NCBI GenBank assembly: GCA_002408085.1
Contig: DHQL01000011.1
Coordinates: forward strand, 186,001-250,000
Direction: 5' to 3'
From: Spirochaeta sp. UBA5339
Lineage (GTDB): Bacteria; Spirochaetota; Spirochaetia; DSM-2461
DNA: 64,000 nucleotides
The translations under genes were made by a program, and so were the position numbers. The notes under the pieces were generated by a model, which was not told the origin of the DNA, searched no databases, and was given only the letters and a program-made list of their open reading frames with translations. This document shows positions 53,029 through 61,480 of the stretch, in pieces (positions within the stretch are counted from its first letter, which is position 1; each line of letters begins with the position of its first letter).

Positions 53029-54594
53029 ATGTCAGAAGCAATGAATTCAAAACATTACAGAAGAAAGATAAAAGAGTTGACTCTTCTTTTTGAAATCAGT
53101 CAGATCCTGGATCAGGATATGGACCTCAGGGAAGTAATTAATCCCATTCTGGAACCATTAGCAGAAAACATCGGAATGGAGAGGGGTACAATTACCCTTC
53201 TCAACAGAAAGACCGGTGAGATTTCCATCGAAGCCGCCTATGGACTTTCCACAGAGGAACAGGTCCGGGGACGCTATAAAATCGGTGAGGGAATTACCGG
53301 TAAGGTTGTTGAAACAGGACAGCCCATGATCATTCCCGATATCGAGGAAGAGCCCACCTTTCTTGACCGTACCGGTGCGCGCAAAAGCAAGAATAAGCGG
53401 AAAACCTCCTTTATCTGTGTTCCCATCAAGAGCGGGAACGAGGTGATCGGCGCCTTCAGTGTGGACCGCCCCTACCAGGATTCAAGTCTTGATCTGGAAG
53501 ACGATGTAAGGCTTCTGACAATCGTTACCAGCATGATCGCCAGGGCCGTGAAGCTCAGACAGCGCTCTGAAGAGGAGAAGCAGAAGCTCCTTGACGAGAA
53601 CGACAGACTCCAGAAGGAGCTGAAAGCCAAATTCCAGCCCGACAACATGATTGGAAACTCCCAGGCCATGCAGGGGGTGTTCGACCTCATCGCCCAGGTG
53701 TCAAAGAGCGAAGCCACCGTACTGATTCGCGGTGAAAGCGGTACAGGTAAGGAACTTGTGGCTCATGCCATCCACTACAACAGTCTCAGGGCGGAAAAGC
53801 CCTTTATAAAGGTAAACTGTGCAGCCCTGCCTGAATCGGTTATAGAGAGTGAACTCTTCGGCCACGAAAAGGGAGCCTTTACAGGTGCCCTGGCTACCAG
53901 AAAGGGACGCTTTGAGCTGGCCGACGGAGGAACCATCTTTCTCGATGAGATTGGAGAACTCTCTGCCATGACCCAGGTCAAGCTGCTTCGTGTTCTCCAG
54001 GAAAGGGAGATTGAGAGGGTCGGAGGAGCCGAGACCATTAAGGTAAATGTTAGAGTCATCGCTGCAACCAACAGAAATCTGGAAGACGAGATTGCGGCAA
54101 ACTCCTTTAGAGAAGACCTCTACTACCGCCTGAATGTCTTCCCCATCCACATCCCCCCTCTCAGAGAGAGAAAAACCGACATTATGCTTCTGGCCGATTT
54201 TTTCACCGAAAAGTACAGCAAGAAAAACAGAAAGACCGTGAAAAGGATCTCCAGCTCGGCTATCGACCTGATAATGAGCTACCACTGGCCCGGTAATGTG
54301 CGGGAGCTTGAAAACTGCATTGAACGGGCGGCCCTTTTAAGCACGGACCAGGTAATTCATGCCTACCATCTCCCCCCCAGCCTTCAGTCAGCGGAATCCT
54401 CTGACACGGGACTCCATACAACCCTGTCCCAGGCGGTTGAGAATCTTGAAATTGAGCTGATCAAGGAAGCCCTTAAGTCCAACCGGGGGAATATGGCCAA
54501 GGCGGCCCGTAAACTGGACATTACCGAACGGATTATGGGCCTCCGTGTGAAAAAATATGACATAGATTACAGAAAATACCGTACAAATATGTAA
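53029..54594 (+). CDS. NifA-like sigma-54 activator
   Basis: About 521 residues: N-terminal GAF domain (about 20-165; [40 protein letters not shown]), AAA+ domain with Walker A GESGTGKE, the sigma-54 contact loop EKGAFTGAL, Walker [13 protein letters not shown] and [15 protein letters not shown] [11 protein letters not shown], and a Fis-type helix-turn-helix at the C-terminus ([20 protein letters not shown]). This is the NifA layout. amtB-glnB and glnN downstream carry sigma-54 promoters, so it probably controls them. Start is uncertain: ATG at 53017, 53029 and 53041 all lack a good ribosome site. Confidence 0.88.
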   Translation: MSEAMNSKHYRRKIKELTLLFEISQILDQDMDLREVINPILEPLAENIGMERGTITLLNRKTGEISIEAAYGLSTEEQVRGRYKIGEGITGKVVETGQPMIIPDIEEEPTFLDRTGARKSKNKRKTSFICVPIKSGNEVIGAFSVDRPYQDSSLDLEDDVRLLTIVTSMIARAVKLRQRSEEEKQKLLDENDRLQKELKAKFQPDNMIGNSQAMQGVFDLIAQVSKSEATVLIRGESGTGKELVAHAIHYNSLRAEKPFIKVNCAALPESVIESELFGHEKGAFTGALATRKGRFELADGGTIFLDEIGELSAMTQVKLLRVLQEREIERVGGAETIKVNVRVIAATNRNLEDEIAANSFREDLYYRLNVFPIHIPPLRERKTDIMLLADFFTEKYSKKNRKTVKRISSSAIDLIMSYHWPGNVRELENCIERAALLSTDQVIHAYHLPPSLQSAESSDTGLHTTLSQAVENLEIELIKEALKSNRGNMAKAARKLDITERIMGLRVKKYDIDYRKYRTNM

Positions 54595-54651
54595 CTCACG
54601 AACATTATTACTACGCAAATGTATTTTTCAGATAATTATTCATTTATGTAA

Positions 54652-54684
54652 AAAAGAGGCCTTTTCACAAGGCCTCTTTTTTTT
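54652..54684 (+). terminator. Terminator of the NifA-like gene
   Basis: AGAGGCCTT-TTCAC-AAGGCCTCT with eight T; the mirrored A run allows action on both strands. Confidence 0.92.
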
Positions 54685-54746
54685 AATCATTTATTTCCTT
54701 TCAAAGCAACAACTTACAGATTATTTAAAATTAAACTCTCCTATTT

Positions 54747-54762
54747 GGCACAAGTTCTGCAA
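54747..54762 (+). promoter_or_regulatory. Sigma-54 promoter of amtB-glnB
   Basis: TGGCACAAGTTCTGCA: the -24 GG and -12 GC are in the required spacing and 14 of the usual strong positions fit the TGGCAC-N5-TTGCA consensus except C for T at the first base of TTGC. The start codon follows 40 bp downstream. It implies control by the NifA-like activator encoded just before. Confidence 0.75.
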
Positions 54763-54801
54763 TATATGTTGTCAGAACACAAAACAGGAGAGGTATCCTA
54801 A

Positions 54802-56115
54802 ATGAAAAAGAGCAAGAAGATCTTTATCTTCACTATTCTGGCTTTATTACTTAGCGTCAGTGTTCATGCTGACGAACTTACCGACACTCTGGATCTGTAC
54901 AGCGCAGCATTCGATGCAATCTGGCTTCTGATCTGCGGAGGTCTGGTATTCTTTATGCAGGCCGGTTTCGCAATGGTTGAAACAGGACTTACCAGAGCTA
55001 AAAATGCCGGTAATATTATTATGAAAAACCTTATGGACTTTTCCGCCGGTGCAATCCTTTACTGGGCCGTCGGATGGGGTCTTATGTATGGTGAAACAGC
55101 AGGCGGATTTATCGGATCAAGCGATTTCTTCCTTGCAAGCGGTGACACAATGAACTGGTTCTTCCAGGTGGTATTTGCTGCCACAGCAGCAACCATTGTT
55201 TCAGGTGCCATGGCTGAAAGAACAAAGTTCTCTTCCTATATCATCTACTCCGTAGTAATCTCCGGTCTGATCTATCCCATCTCCGGTCACTGGATCTGGC
55301 AGGGAGACGGCTGGCTGACAGCTCTTGGTTTCCATGACTTCGCCGGTTCTACTGTTGTACACTCTGTTGGTGCCTGGGCTGCTCTTATGGGTGCCATCAT
55401 CATCGGCCCCAGAACAGGTAAATATGTAAAAGTTGACGGTAAAGTAAGCGTTAAAGCTATTATGGGTCACAACATGCCCCTCGCCGCCCTTGGTGTATTC
55501 ATCCTCTGGTTCGGCTGGTACGGATTCAACGCCGGTTCTACACTCTCCGGTACAGACCTCAGCATGACTGACGTAGCCGTTACTACCACTCTGGCTGCCG
55601 CCGCTGGTGTAATCGGTGCCATGTTCACTACCTGGATCGCCTTCGGCAAGCCCGATGTATCCATGTCCCTGAACGGTGCTCTTGCCGGTCTGGTTGGTAT
55701 TACAGCTCCCTGTGCTGTTGTTTCTAACGGCGCTGCCATCATCATCGGTCTTATCGCCGGTATCCTGGTTGTAGCTTCTGTTGAGTTCATCGACAAGAAA
55801 CTTCACATTGATGATCCTGTTGGTGCCATATCCGTTCACGGTGTATGTGGTGTCTGGGGTACTCTGGCTGTTGGTATCTTTGGAGATCTTGAAGCTATCG
55901 GCGGAGCCGCTACAAGACTTGGACAGATTGGTGTTCAGGCCCTGGGTGCTGCTGCAGTATTCGTATGGGTAACTGTTACTGCCGGTCTCCTCTTCCTGAT
56001 CATCAAGAAGACTGTTGGTCTGAGAGTCAGCGAAGCTGAAGAATTGAAAGGTCTGGACATTGAAGAGCATGGAACCGAGTCTTACGCCGGATTCCAGATT
56101 TTCCAGAACATGTAA
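54802..56115 (+). CDS. amtB: Ammonium transporter AmtB
   Basis: A 437-residue protein with a signal peptide-like first helix (MKKSKKIFIFTILALLLSVS) and eleven membrane helices. Family motifs: FMQAGFAMVETGLTRAKNA, HSVGAWAALMGAIIIGPR with the first pore histidine, and DPVGAISVHGVCGVWGTLAVG with the second. It lets ammonium into the cell and is shut by GlnB at high nitrogen. Downstream glnB is 18 bp away, the common pair. GGAGAGG precedes the ATG, and a sigma-54 promoter lies 40 bp upstream. Confidence 0.97.
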   Translation: MKKSKKIFIFTILALLLSVSVHADELTDTLDLYSAAFDAIWLLICGGLVFFMQAGFAMVETGLTRAKNAGNIIMKNLMDFSAGAILYWAVGWGLMYGETAGGFIGSSDFFLASGDTMNWFFQVVFAATAATIVSGAMAERTKFSSYIIYSVVISGLIYPISGHWIWQGDGWLTALGFHDFAGSTVVHSVGAWAALMGAIIIGPRTGKYVKVDGKVSVKAIMGHNMPLAALGVFILWFGWYGFNAGSTLSGTDLSMTDVAVTTTLAAAAGVIGAMFTTWIAFGKPDVSMSLNGALAGLVGITAPCAVVSNGAAIIIGLIAGILVVASVEFIDKKLHIDDPVGAISVHGVCGVWGTLAVGIFGDLEAIGGAATRLGQIGVQALGAAAVFVWVTVTAGLLFLIIKKTVGLRVSEAEELKGLDIEEHGTESYAGFQIFQNM

Positions 56116-56132
56116 TAAGGGAGGCAACAGAT

Positions 56133-56474
56133 ATGAAATTAGTCGTAGCTTACATTCAGCCCGATAAGCTGAACGCTGTTAAACAGGAACTTTTTAAAGA
56201 TGAGATTCATAAGATTTCCGTCACCAATGCCCTTGGATGCGGACAGCAGATGGGTTATACAGAGACCTACCGTGGTGTAGATGTTGAGGTTAACCTTCTC
56301 AAAAAAGTACGTATTGAGATCGCCGTTACAGAACCCTTCGTACAGACCACAGTAGATGCAATCATCCGCGGTGCCAGAACCGGAGAGATCGGAGATGGTA
56401 AGATTTTCATCATGCCCATCGAAGACTCCATCCGCATCAGAAGCGGAGAGAAGGGAGAAGCGGCCATCGGCTGA
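56133..56474 (+). CDS. glnB: Nitrogen regulatory protein P-II
   Basis: A 113-residue P-II protein: MKLVVAYIQPDKLNAVKQEL, T-loop GCGQQMGYTETYRGVD with Tyr46 at the place of the uridylylated Tyr51 of E. coli, and TGEIGDGKIFIMPIEDSIRIR. The T-loop is about five residues shorter before that Tyr than in E. coli. It reports 2-oxoglutarate and ATP/ADP and blocks AmtB. Overlapping role with GlnK; the amtB link favours the GlnK branch. A terminator follows at 56505-56528. Confidence 0.93.
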   Translation: MKLVVAYIQPDKLNAVKQELFKDEIHKISVTNALGCGQQMGYTETYRGVDVEVNLLKKVRIEIAVTEPFVQTTVDAIIRGARTGEIGDGKIFIMPIEDSIRIRSGEKGEAAIG

Positions 56475-56504
56475 TTCAGACCTTTAAAACCATGATTTAA
56501 AACG

Positions 56505-56528
56505 GACCCGGCTTATGCCGGGTCTTTT
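56505..56528 (+). terminator. Terminator of amtB-glnB
   Basis: GACCCGGC-TTAT-GCCGGGTC followed by four T. Confidence 0.8.
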
Positions 56529-56887
56529 ACATCCCTGCACAGCTGTACACTTTTATTAAAATACTGCAGAATAAACTCAGACCGTTAAAAAGGAACAGGG
56601 AAGATCCAAACCAGGTACAAAAATGTAGATCAAGAAGTAATTTTATACTTTAATGTAACTTTTTTATGCATCCTTGTATCCCTGCAACTGGAAAATAGAA
56701 ACAGAAGTAAAATCATTTTCTTTAGTGATAAGTATTTAGATTATCCAAATCTTTTTTTTACATAAATGGCACAGAATGTGCATATATAAAGAGCAGGTAT
56801 TAGAAAACAATTTTAATTTAAACCCTTCGCCTGATCTCAAACTCAGGTATAGTGTTAATAGGACTAATAGGGAATAGGAGAAGAATG
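56529..56887 (+). promoter_or_regulatory. Leader and sigma-54 promoter of glnN (56767-56782)
   Basis: This AT-rich 359-bp gap has one clear site: TGGCACAGAATGTGCA at 56767-56782, with exact -24/-12 spacing and only one deviation (G for T) from TGGCAC-N5-TTGCA. About 120 bp separate it from the ATG. The 200 bp upstream of it could hold activator sites; I saw no clear TGT-N10-ACA pair. Confidence 0.75.
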
Positions 56888-59011
56888 ATGAGTGTTGATT
56901 ATTCACAGACACCCCTGGTAGATCTCTACGGGGAAAACTGCTTTTCAGAAGCAGTTATGAAAGAAAGACTGCCCAAAAGCGTCTTTAAAGAGTTCAAAAA
57001 AGTCCAGGCAGGCGAAGTAGAACTGTCTCTGGATGTTGCCGAAGTAATTGCTTCCGCAATGAAAGACTGGGCCATCGAAAAAGGCGCCACCCACTACACA
57101 CACTGGTTCCAGCCCCTCACAGGACTGACAGCTGAGAAGCATGATGCATTCATCTCTCCCGAAGCTGACGGAACAATCCTGATGGAGTTCTCCGGAAAAG
57201 AGCTGATCCAGGGTGAGCCCGATGCTTCTTCTTTCCCCAACGGTGGCTTAAGAGCGACTTTCGAAGCCCGTGGCTACACTGCATGGGATACATCTTCCCC
57301 CGCATTCCTGAAACAGGACAACTCCGGTCTTACACTGACCATCCCCACAGCTTTCGTATCCTACACAGGTGAAGCTCTGGATAAAAAGACTCCCCTCCTC
57401 CGCTCTACAGATGCTGTAAGCGCACAGGCCATGAGAATCCTCAAGGTTATGGGCAACACCTCTTCAAAAAGAGTTGTTTCCTCTGTCGGACCCGAGCAGG
57501 AGTACTTCCTGGTAGACAAAGAGTACTACCTGGCAAGACCCGACCTGAAACTCACCGGAAGAACAGTTTTCGGAACAATGAGTGCCAAGGGACAGGAACT
57601 GGATGACCACTACTTCGGTGCCATCAAGGACAGAGTCGCCGACTTCATGAGAGACCTGAACACAGAACTCTGGAAGCTGGGAATCTCCGCCAAGACACAG
57701 CACAACGAAGTAGCTCCCAACCAGTTCGAAATGGCTCCTGTTTATGCCAACGCTTCCGTTGCTACAGACGCCAACCAGCTGGCCATGGAAATGATGAAAA
57801 AAGTTGCCGACAAGCACGGACTGGCCTGTCTGCTCCATGAAAAACCCTTTGCCGGTGTTAACGGAAACGGTAAGCACAACAACTGGTCTATCTGTACAGA
57901 TGACGGCATCAACCTGTTCAACCCCGGAGATACACCTCACGAGAACGCACAGTTCCTCCTGTTCTGTGTAGCCGCTATCAAGGCTGTTGATGTATACGCT
58001 CCAATCCTGAGAGCATCCGCGGCCAGCAGCGGAAACGACCACAGACTGGGTGCCAACGAAGCACCTCCCGCAATCATCTCCATCTTCCTGGGTGACCAGC
58101 TTACTGACATCCTGAGCAAGATGGCTGCGGGCAAGCCCGTTGAAGCTCTGGACGGTAAGATGATGGAAATCGGTGCTACCGCACTGCCCAAGCTCCCCAT
58201 GGACATGACCGACAGAAACAGAACTTCACCCTTTGCCTTCACAGGTAACAAGTTCGAGTTCAGAATGGTTGGTTCTTCACAGTCCATCGCTGCACCCAAC
58301 GTTGTACTGAACACAGCTGCTGCAGCCATCCTGGATGAGTTTGCCACAAGACTGGAAAAAGCCTCTGACGTTAACGCTGAGATCCAGAAGATCGTTGCCG
58401 AAACATACAAGGCTCACGAAAGAATCGTTTTCAACGGAAACGGATATGCTGAAGAGTGGGTTACCGAAGCTGAGAAGCGCGGTCTCCCCAACCTGAAGTC
58501 CACTGTTGAAGCACTGCCCGTATACATGTCTGATGAGAGCGTAAGCCTCTTCGAAAAGTACAAGGTACTGAGCAAGGCCGAACTGGAGTCCAGAGTTGAC
58601 ACCTACCTCGAAGTATACAGCAAGCAGATCAACATCGAAGCCGGTGTTGCTCTTGAAATGGCTACCCGCCTGATCTTCCCCGCTGTCAGCGACTTCGCTG
58701 CCAGCATCGCCGGAACAATCACTTCTATCAAGTCTGTACTGGCTTCCGCCGATACAGCTGCTCAGGAATCTCTCCTGGGCGATGTAAACGCACAGATGGA
58801 GTGCCTGCTGAAAACAGCTGGAGTTCTCGGAAAAGAGATCGACGCTGCTCTTGAGCTGGAAGAGGATCTGATGGCTCAGGCTGTTGCCTACAGAGAGAAG
58901 GTTATCCCTGCAATGGATGACCTGAGAGAGTGTGCCGATGCCCTTGAAAAGATGACTGACAAGGACGTATGGCCCTACCCCTCTTACGAGGACATGCTGT
59001 TCAACCTGTAA
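56888..59011 (+). CDS. glnN: Type III glutamine synthetase
   Basis: About 707 residues, the size of GSIII and much larger than GlnA-type I. Motifs: [20 protein letters not shown] (about 70-89), [10 protein letters not shown] (about 203-212), [18 protein letters not shown] (about 268-285), and [11 protein letters not shown] (about 329-339). It makes glutamine from glutamate and ammonium with ATP. Of two adjacent ATG codons, the second (56888) is best spaced from AGGAG. Sigma-54 promoter upstream and a strong terminator downstream. Codon use is biased as in highly expressed genes. Confidence 0.95.
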   Translation: MSVDYSQTPLVDLYGENCFSEAVMKERLPKSVFKEFKKVQAGEVELSLDVAEVIASAMKDWAIEKGATHYTHWFQPLTGLTAEKHDAFISPEADGTILMEFSGKELIQGEPDASSFPNGGLRATFEARGYTAWDTSSPAFLKQDNSGLTLTIPTAFVSYTGEALDKKTPLLRSTDAVSAQAMRILKVMGNTSSKRVVSSVGPEQEYFLVDKEYYLARPDLKLTGRTVFGTMSAKGQELDDHYFGAIKDRVADFMRDLNTELWKLGISAKTQHNEVAPNQFEMAPVYANASVATDANQLAMEMMKKVADKHGLACLLHEKPFAGVNGNGKHNNWSICTDDGINLFNPGDTPHENAQFLLFCVAAIKAVDVYAPILRASAASSGNDHRLGANEAPPAIISIFLGDQLTDILSKMAAGKPVEALDGKMMEIGATALPKLPMDMTDRNRTSPFAFTGNKFEFRMVGSSQSIAAPNVVLNTAAAAILDEFATRLEKASDVNAEIQKIVAETYKAHERIVFNGNGYAEEWVTEAEKRGLPNLKSTVEALPVYMSDESVSLFEKYKVLSKAELESRVDTYLEVYSKQINIEAGVALEMATRLIFPAVSDFAASIAGTITSIKSVLASADTAAQESLLGDVNAQMECLLKTAGVLGKEIDAALELEEDLMAQAVAYREKVIPAMDDLRECADALEKMTDKDVWPYPSYEDMLFNL

Positions 59012-59038
59012 TTCATTACAATAGTTTGAATTAACCAT

Positions 59039-59069
59039 GGCTGATCCTTCGGGATCAGCCTTTTTTTTT
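59039..59069 (+). terminator. Terminator of glnN
   Basis: GGCTGATCC-TTCG-GGATCAGCC plus nine T, a stable UUCG hairpin. Confidence 0.95.
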
Positions 59070-59199
59070 GCCTTTTCCCCTCGGGTTGCCCCCCCTTTCA
59101 GATCCCCTTGCACCCCCCTGGGAAGCCCCGGAAAAAGTGTGGAAAAACCCGGGTATTTCAAGGATGGAAAGATCCCTGATATTTTCTTCCCGGAGTCTG

Positions 59200-59228
59200 T
59201 TGACACTAATCGGAAAACCCATTAAATT
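59200..59228 (+). promoter_or_regulatory. Promoter of first tRNA-Asn
   Basis: TTGACA (59200-59205), 17 bp, TAAATT (59223-59228). Confidence 0.85.
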
Positions 59229-59245
59229 ATCGAAAGATTTAACGA

Positions 59246-59318
59246 TCCCCTGTAGCTCAGTCGGTAGAGCGGGTGGCTGTTAACCACCATGTCAGCAGTT
59301 CGAGTCTGTTCGGGGGAG
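59246..59318 (+). tRNA. tRNA-Asn (GTT), copy 1
   Basis: A 73-base cloverleaf: acceptor TCCCCTG pairs with CGGGGGA, D-arm GCTC-AGTCGGTA-GAGC, anticodon stem GGTGG/CCACC with loop CTGTTAA (anticodon GTT), T-loop TTCGAGT. No CCA is encoded. Identical to copy 2 at 59461-59533. Own promoter before and own terminator (59325-59353) after. Confidence 0.96.
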
Positions 59319-59324
59319 CTTCAA

Positions 59325-59353
59325 AACGGAATCCATTGGGGTTCCGTTTTTTT
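59325..59353 (+). terminator. Terminator of first tRNA-Asn
   Basis: AACGGAA-TCCATTGGGG-TTCCGTT with a run of seven T that overlaps the stem end. Confidence 0.8.
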
Positions 59354-59414
59354 ATGCCCTGATCACTTTGATCCTCCCTTATTACCTGTACCTTATCAGT
59401 TCCCTGATACTCTG

Positions 59415-59443
59415 TTGACACTATTCAAAAAACCATTTATATT
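59415..59443 (+). promoter_or_regulatory. Promoter of second tRNA-Asn
   Basis: TTGACA (59415-59420), 17 bp, TATATT (59438-59443). Confidence 0.85.
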
Positions 59444-59460
59444 CTCTTCAGGATTTATGA

Positions 59461-59533
59461 TCCCCTGTAGCTCAGTCGGTAGAGCGGGTGGCTGTTAACC
59501 ACCATGTCAGCAGTTCGAGTCTGTTCGGGGGAG
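59461..59533 (+). tRNA. tRNA-Asn (GTT), copy 2
   Basis: Identical over all 73 bases to copy 1, again with no encoded CCA, its own promoter and a terminator at 59540-59577. Flanking sequences differ, so the two are separate transcription units. Confidence 0.96.
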
Positions 59534-59539
59534 CTCATC

Positions 59540-59577
59540 AAAGAGCCTTTGATTTCTTTCAAAGGTTCTTTTTTTTT
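59540..59577 (+). terminator. Terminator of second tRNA-Asn
   Basis: AGAGCCTTTGA-TTTCT-TTCAAAGGTTCTT (with G-T pairs), then a run of T. Confidence 0.8.
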
Positions 59578-59619
59578 GCCCCCTTGGATTAATAGTAAAT
59601 ACAGATGTACCATATAAGT

Positions 59620-60336
59620 ATGCTAAGGAAGCTGGTATCTGTTACAGCTCTGCTTCTCTTTTTTATCTCCTGCGAGAGTGAACTGTATCCACCCACCTAT
59701 GCCCCTGAACTCTCCAACCTGGTCATAACCACCAGCTCCATCAGAAGCTCAACAACATACGGATATGAAAATGACACTGTGCTTTTCACAATTGATGTAA
59801 CAGACAGCGAGGATGATCCCTACAGCCTCGATCTCAGTATTCTGGATTCCACATCGACCGAGGTGCAGACAGAGAGCTACAGCAATTCCAGAATTTTTGA
59901 CGGAGACTACTGGGACTGCTGGTTTGACTCTACCGGCCTTGCCGTTGATACCTACACCCTGAACTTTACCGCCACCGATACAGACGGGAATGTGAGTGAT
60001 GTGCTTTCAGGAACTTATGATGTTATTACTGATACAAGACTGGCGGATGTGACAGGATTTTCTGTTAGTTTTGTCAGCTATGTTCCCAGAGATACAGCCC
60101 CTGATGAAGTGGCGACTCTGACATACACAGTAACCCATACAACTGCGTTCTCAATAGACAAAGTTCAAGTCGTATATACGGTAACAGTTGACGGTACCGA
60201 CTACACGGAAACAGGAACACTGACAAATGTAGCCGGGGGCGGTTCAATAACCACCGGCACTATAAAATACAGCATTATTTCTACAAGCGCATCAACTGCT
60301 GAAAATCTGGACTCAACGGATATTACTTTCTACTGA
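59620..60336 (+). CDS. Hypothetical lipoprotein with Ig-like beta domains
   Basis: About 238 residues. Lipoprotein signal MLRKLVSVTALLLFFISC, with the lipid cysteine at residue 18. The mature part is rich in Thr, Ser and Asp with repeating beta-strand patterns (VLFTIDVTDSEDDPYSLDLS, TYTLNFTATDTDGNVSDVLS), as in cell-surface Ig or cadherin-like modules. No family named. The ribosome site is weak. An ATG 15 bases upstream exists. Function unknown, probably outer-membrane or periplasm facing. Confidence 0.75.
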   Translation: MLRKLVSVTALLLFFISCESELYPPTYAPELSNLVITTSSIRSSTTYGYENDTVLFTIDVTDSEDDPYSLDLSILDSTSTEVQTESYSNSRIFDGDYWDCWFDSTGLAVDTYTLNFTATDTDGNVSDVLSGTYDVITDTRLADVTGFSVSFVSYVPRDTAPDEVATLTYTVTHTTAFSIDKVQVVYTVTVDGTDYTETGTLTNVAGGGSITTGTIKYSIISTSASTAENLDSTDITFY

Positions 60337-60341
60337 TTATT

Positions 60342-60542
60342 CTAACGGACAGCTTCCCCGTTCTCTTCCCTTTCCCACTCCCTGTGATAGGCATTGAGTT
60401 CTGTCTTTGAAAGAATATGACGGAGGACCATTTCGTCCATCAGCTGATTCATATGTTCTTCGGCAATGCAGGAACGGAGCAGATTCAGTCCGACCTGAAA
60501 AGGTATGTAGTCTTTAAAAACAAGATAGGTAACAAAGTCCAT
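60342..60542 (-). CDS. Small hypothetical protein
   Basis: 66 residues from the ATG at 60542, which has GGAGAG four bases upstream; an ATG at 60593 has no site. The protein is helical, with MDFVTYLVFKDYIPFQVG and a charged C-terminus HREWEREENGEAVR. No family recognised. It lies convergent to the lipoprotein gene with a 5-bp gap. Coding is supported by the ribosome site and the codon pattern only. Confidence 0.5.
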   Translation of the reverse strand: MDFVTYLVFKDYIPFQVGLNLLRSCIAEEHMNQLMDEMVLRHILSKTELNAYHREWEREENGEAVR

Positions 60543-60716
60543 TTGGCTCTCCCGTAAAAGGTGTTCTACAAATGGTGCTGGTCTGTCATACATTGGGCAG
60601 ACTCAAAATCAAGTCTTAATATGATTATCGGCCTGGTTAAAGCCATTCTATTAGAAAAAAATGAATGTATATTCGTTGAATAAGGATTATACTTTTTCCA
60701 GTCGGGAGGATTAGCT

Positions 60717-61136
60717 ATGAAAAGAGGATCTCTTTTAAACTCTGAAATCTCAGCAGTTGTAGCCGATATGGGTCATACAGATTCTCTGACCATCGGAGAT
60801 GCGGGACTGCCCGTTCCCGAGGGAACGGGAAAGATTGATCTGGCCGTAACAAGAGATATTCCCCGGTTCAAGGATGTCCTTTCAGCTGTTCTGGACGAAC
60901 TCTGCATTGAAAAGGTTGTCTTTGCCGAAGAGATCAGAAATGCGAACCCCGAAGGTCTCGAGGAAATTCAGGATATCCTGGCACAGTATGAAGAGAGAAC
61001 CGGATGCAAACCCGCCATGGCCTTTATTCCCCATGAAGAGTTTAAAAAACTGACCTCCTTTTCAAAGGCCGTAGTCCGCACGGGAGAGTGCTCCCCCTAC
61101 TCCAATGTAATCCTCTACTCGGGTGTAAACTTTTAA
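60717..61136 (+). CDS. rbsD: D-ribose pyranase
   Basis: A 139-residue protein matching E. coli RbsD along its length: MKRGSLLNSEISAVVADMGH with the catalytic His, IGDAGLPVPEGTGKIDLAVT, VFAEEIRNANPE, and RTGECSPYSNVILYSGV. It converts beta-pyranose to beta-furanose ribose for the kinase. GGGAGG site before the ATG. There is no rbsK or rbsABC in the window; it is an orphan upstream of the HU genes. Confidence 0.95.
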   Translation: MKRGSLLNSEISAVVADMGHTDSLTIGDAGLPVPEGTGKIDLAVTRDIPRFKDVLSAVLDELCIEKVVFAEEIRNANPEGLEEIQDILAQYEERTGCKPAMAFIPHEEFKKLTSFSKAVVRTGECSPYSNVILYSGVNF

Positions 61137-61204
61137 TATCTTCACGGAACCACTAAAAAAAATGTGATTGTTGCCCCATGGAATTGTTTGTATAATATAT
61201 AGAT

Positions 61205-61480
61205 ATGAACAAACAGGAACTTATTCGAGAGCTTTCTCATACAATGGATCTCCCTCAGAAGACCGTCAGGACCACTCTTGATGCGTTTTTCGAAGAGATC
61301 GTTGAAGTCCTGGAAGGCGGTGAGAACTACACTCAGACCGGTTTCGGAACCTTCCGGACCGAAGTGTGCGATGAGCGGATCAGTTACAATCCCGCCATTA
61401 AGAAGAAGATGCTCCTCCCCAAAAAACGGAAGATCAAATTCCGGCCCTCCGCCAAACTGAAGGAAAGGATTAATGAGTAA
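61205..61480 (+). CDS. HU-family DNA-binding protein
   Basis: A 91-residue HU/IHF-type protein: helical N-terminus MNKQELIRELSHTMDLPQKT, core GFGTFRTEV at about 46-54, then a beta-arm that is shorter and more basic than usual (ISYNPAIKKKMLLPKKRKIKF). The Pro at the arm tip that kinks DNA is not in the standard RNP context here. It is followed by the HU-LysM gene with an 8-bp overlap, so the two are made together and could form mixed dimers. Confidence 0.88.
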   Translation: MNKQELIRELSHTMDLPQKTVRTTLDAFFEEIVEVLEGGENYTQTGFGTFRTEVCDERISYNPAIKKKMLLPKKRKIKFRPSAKLKERINE

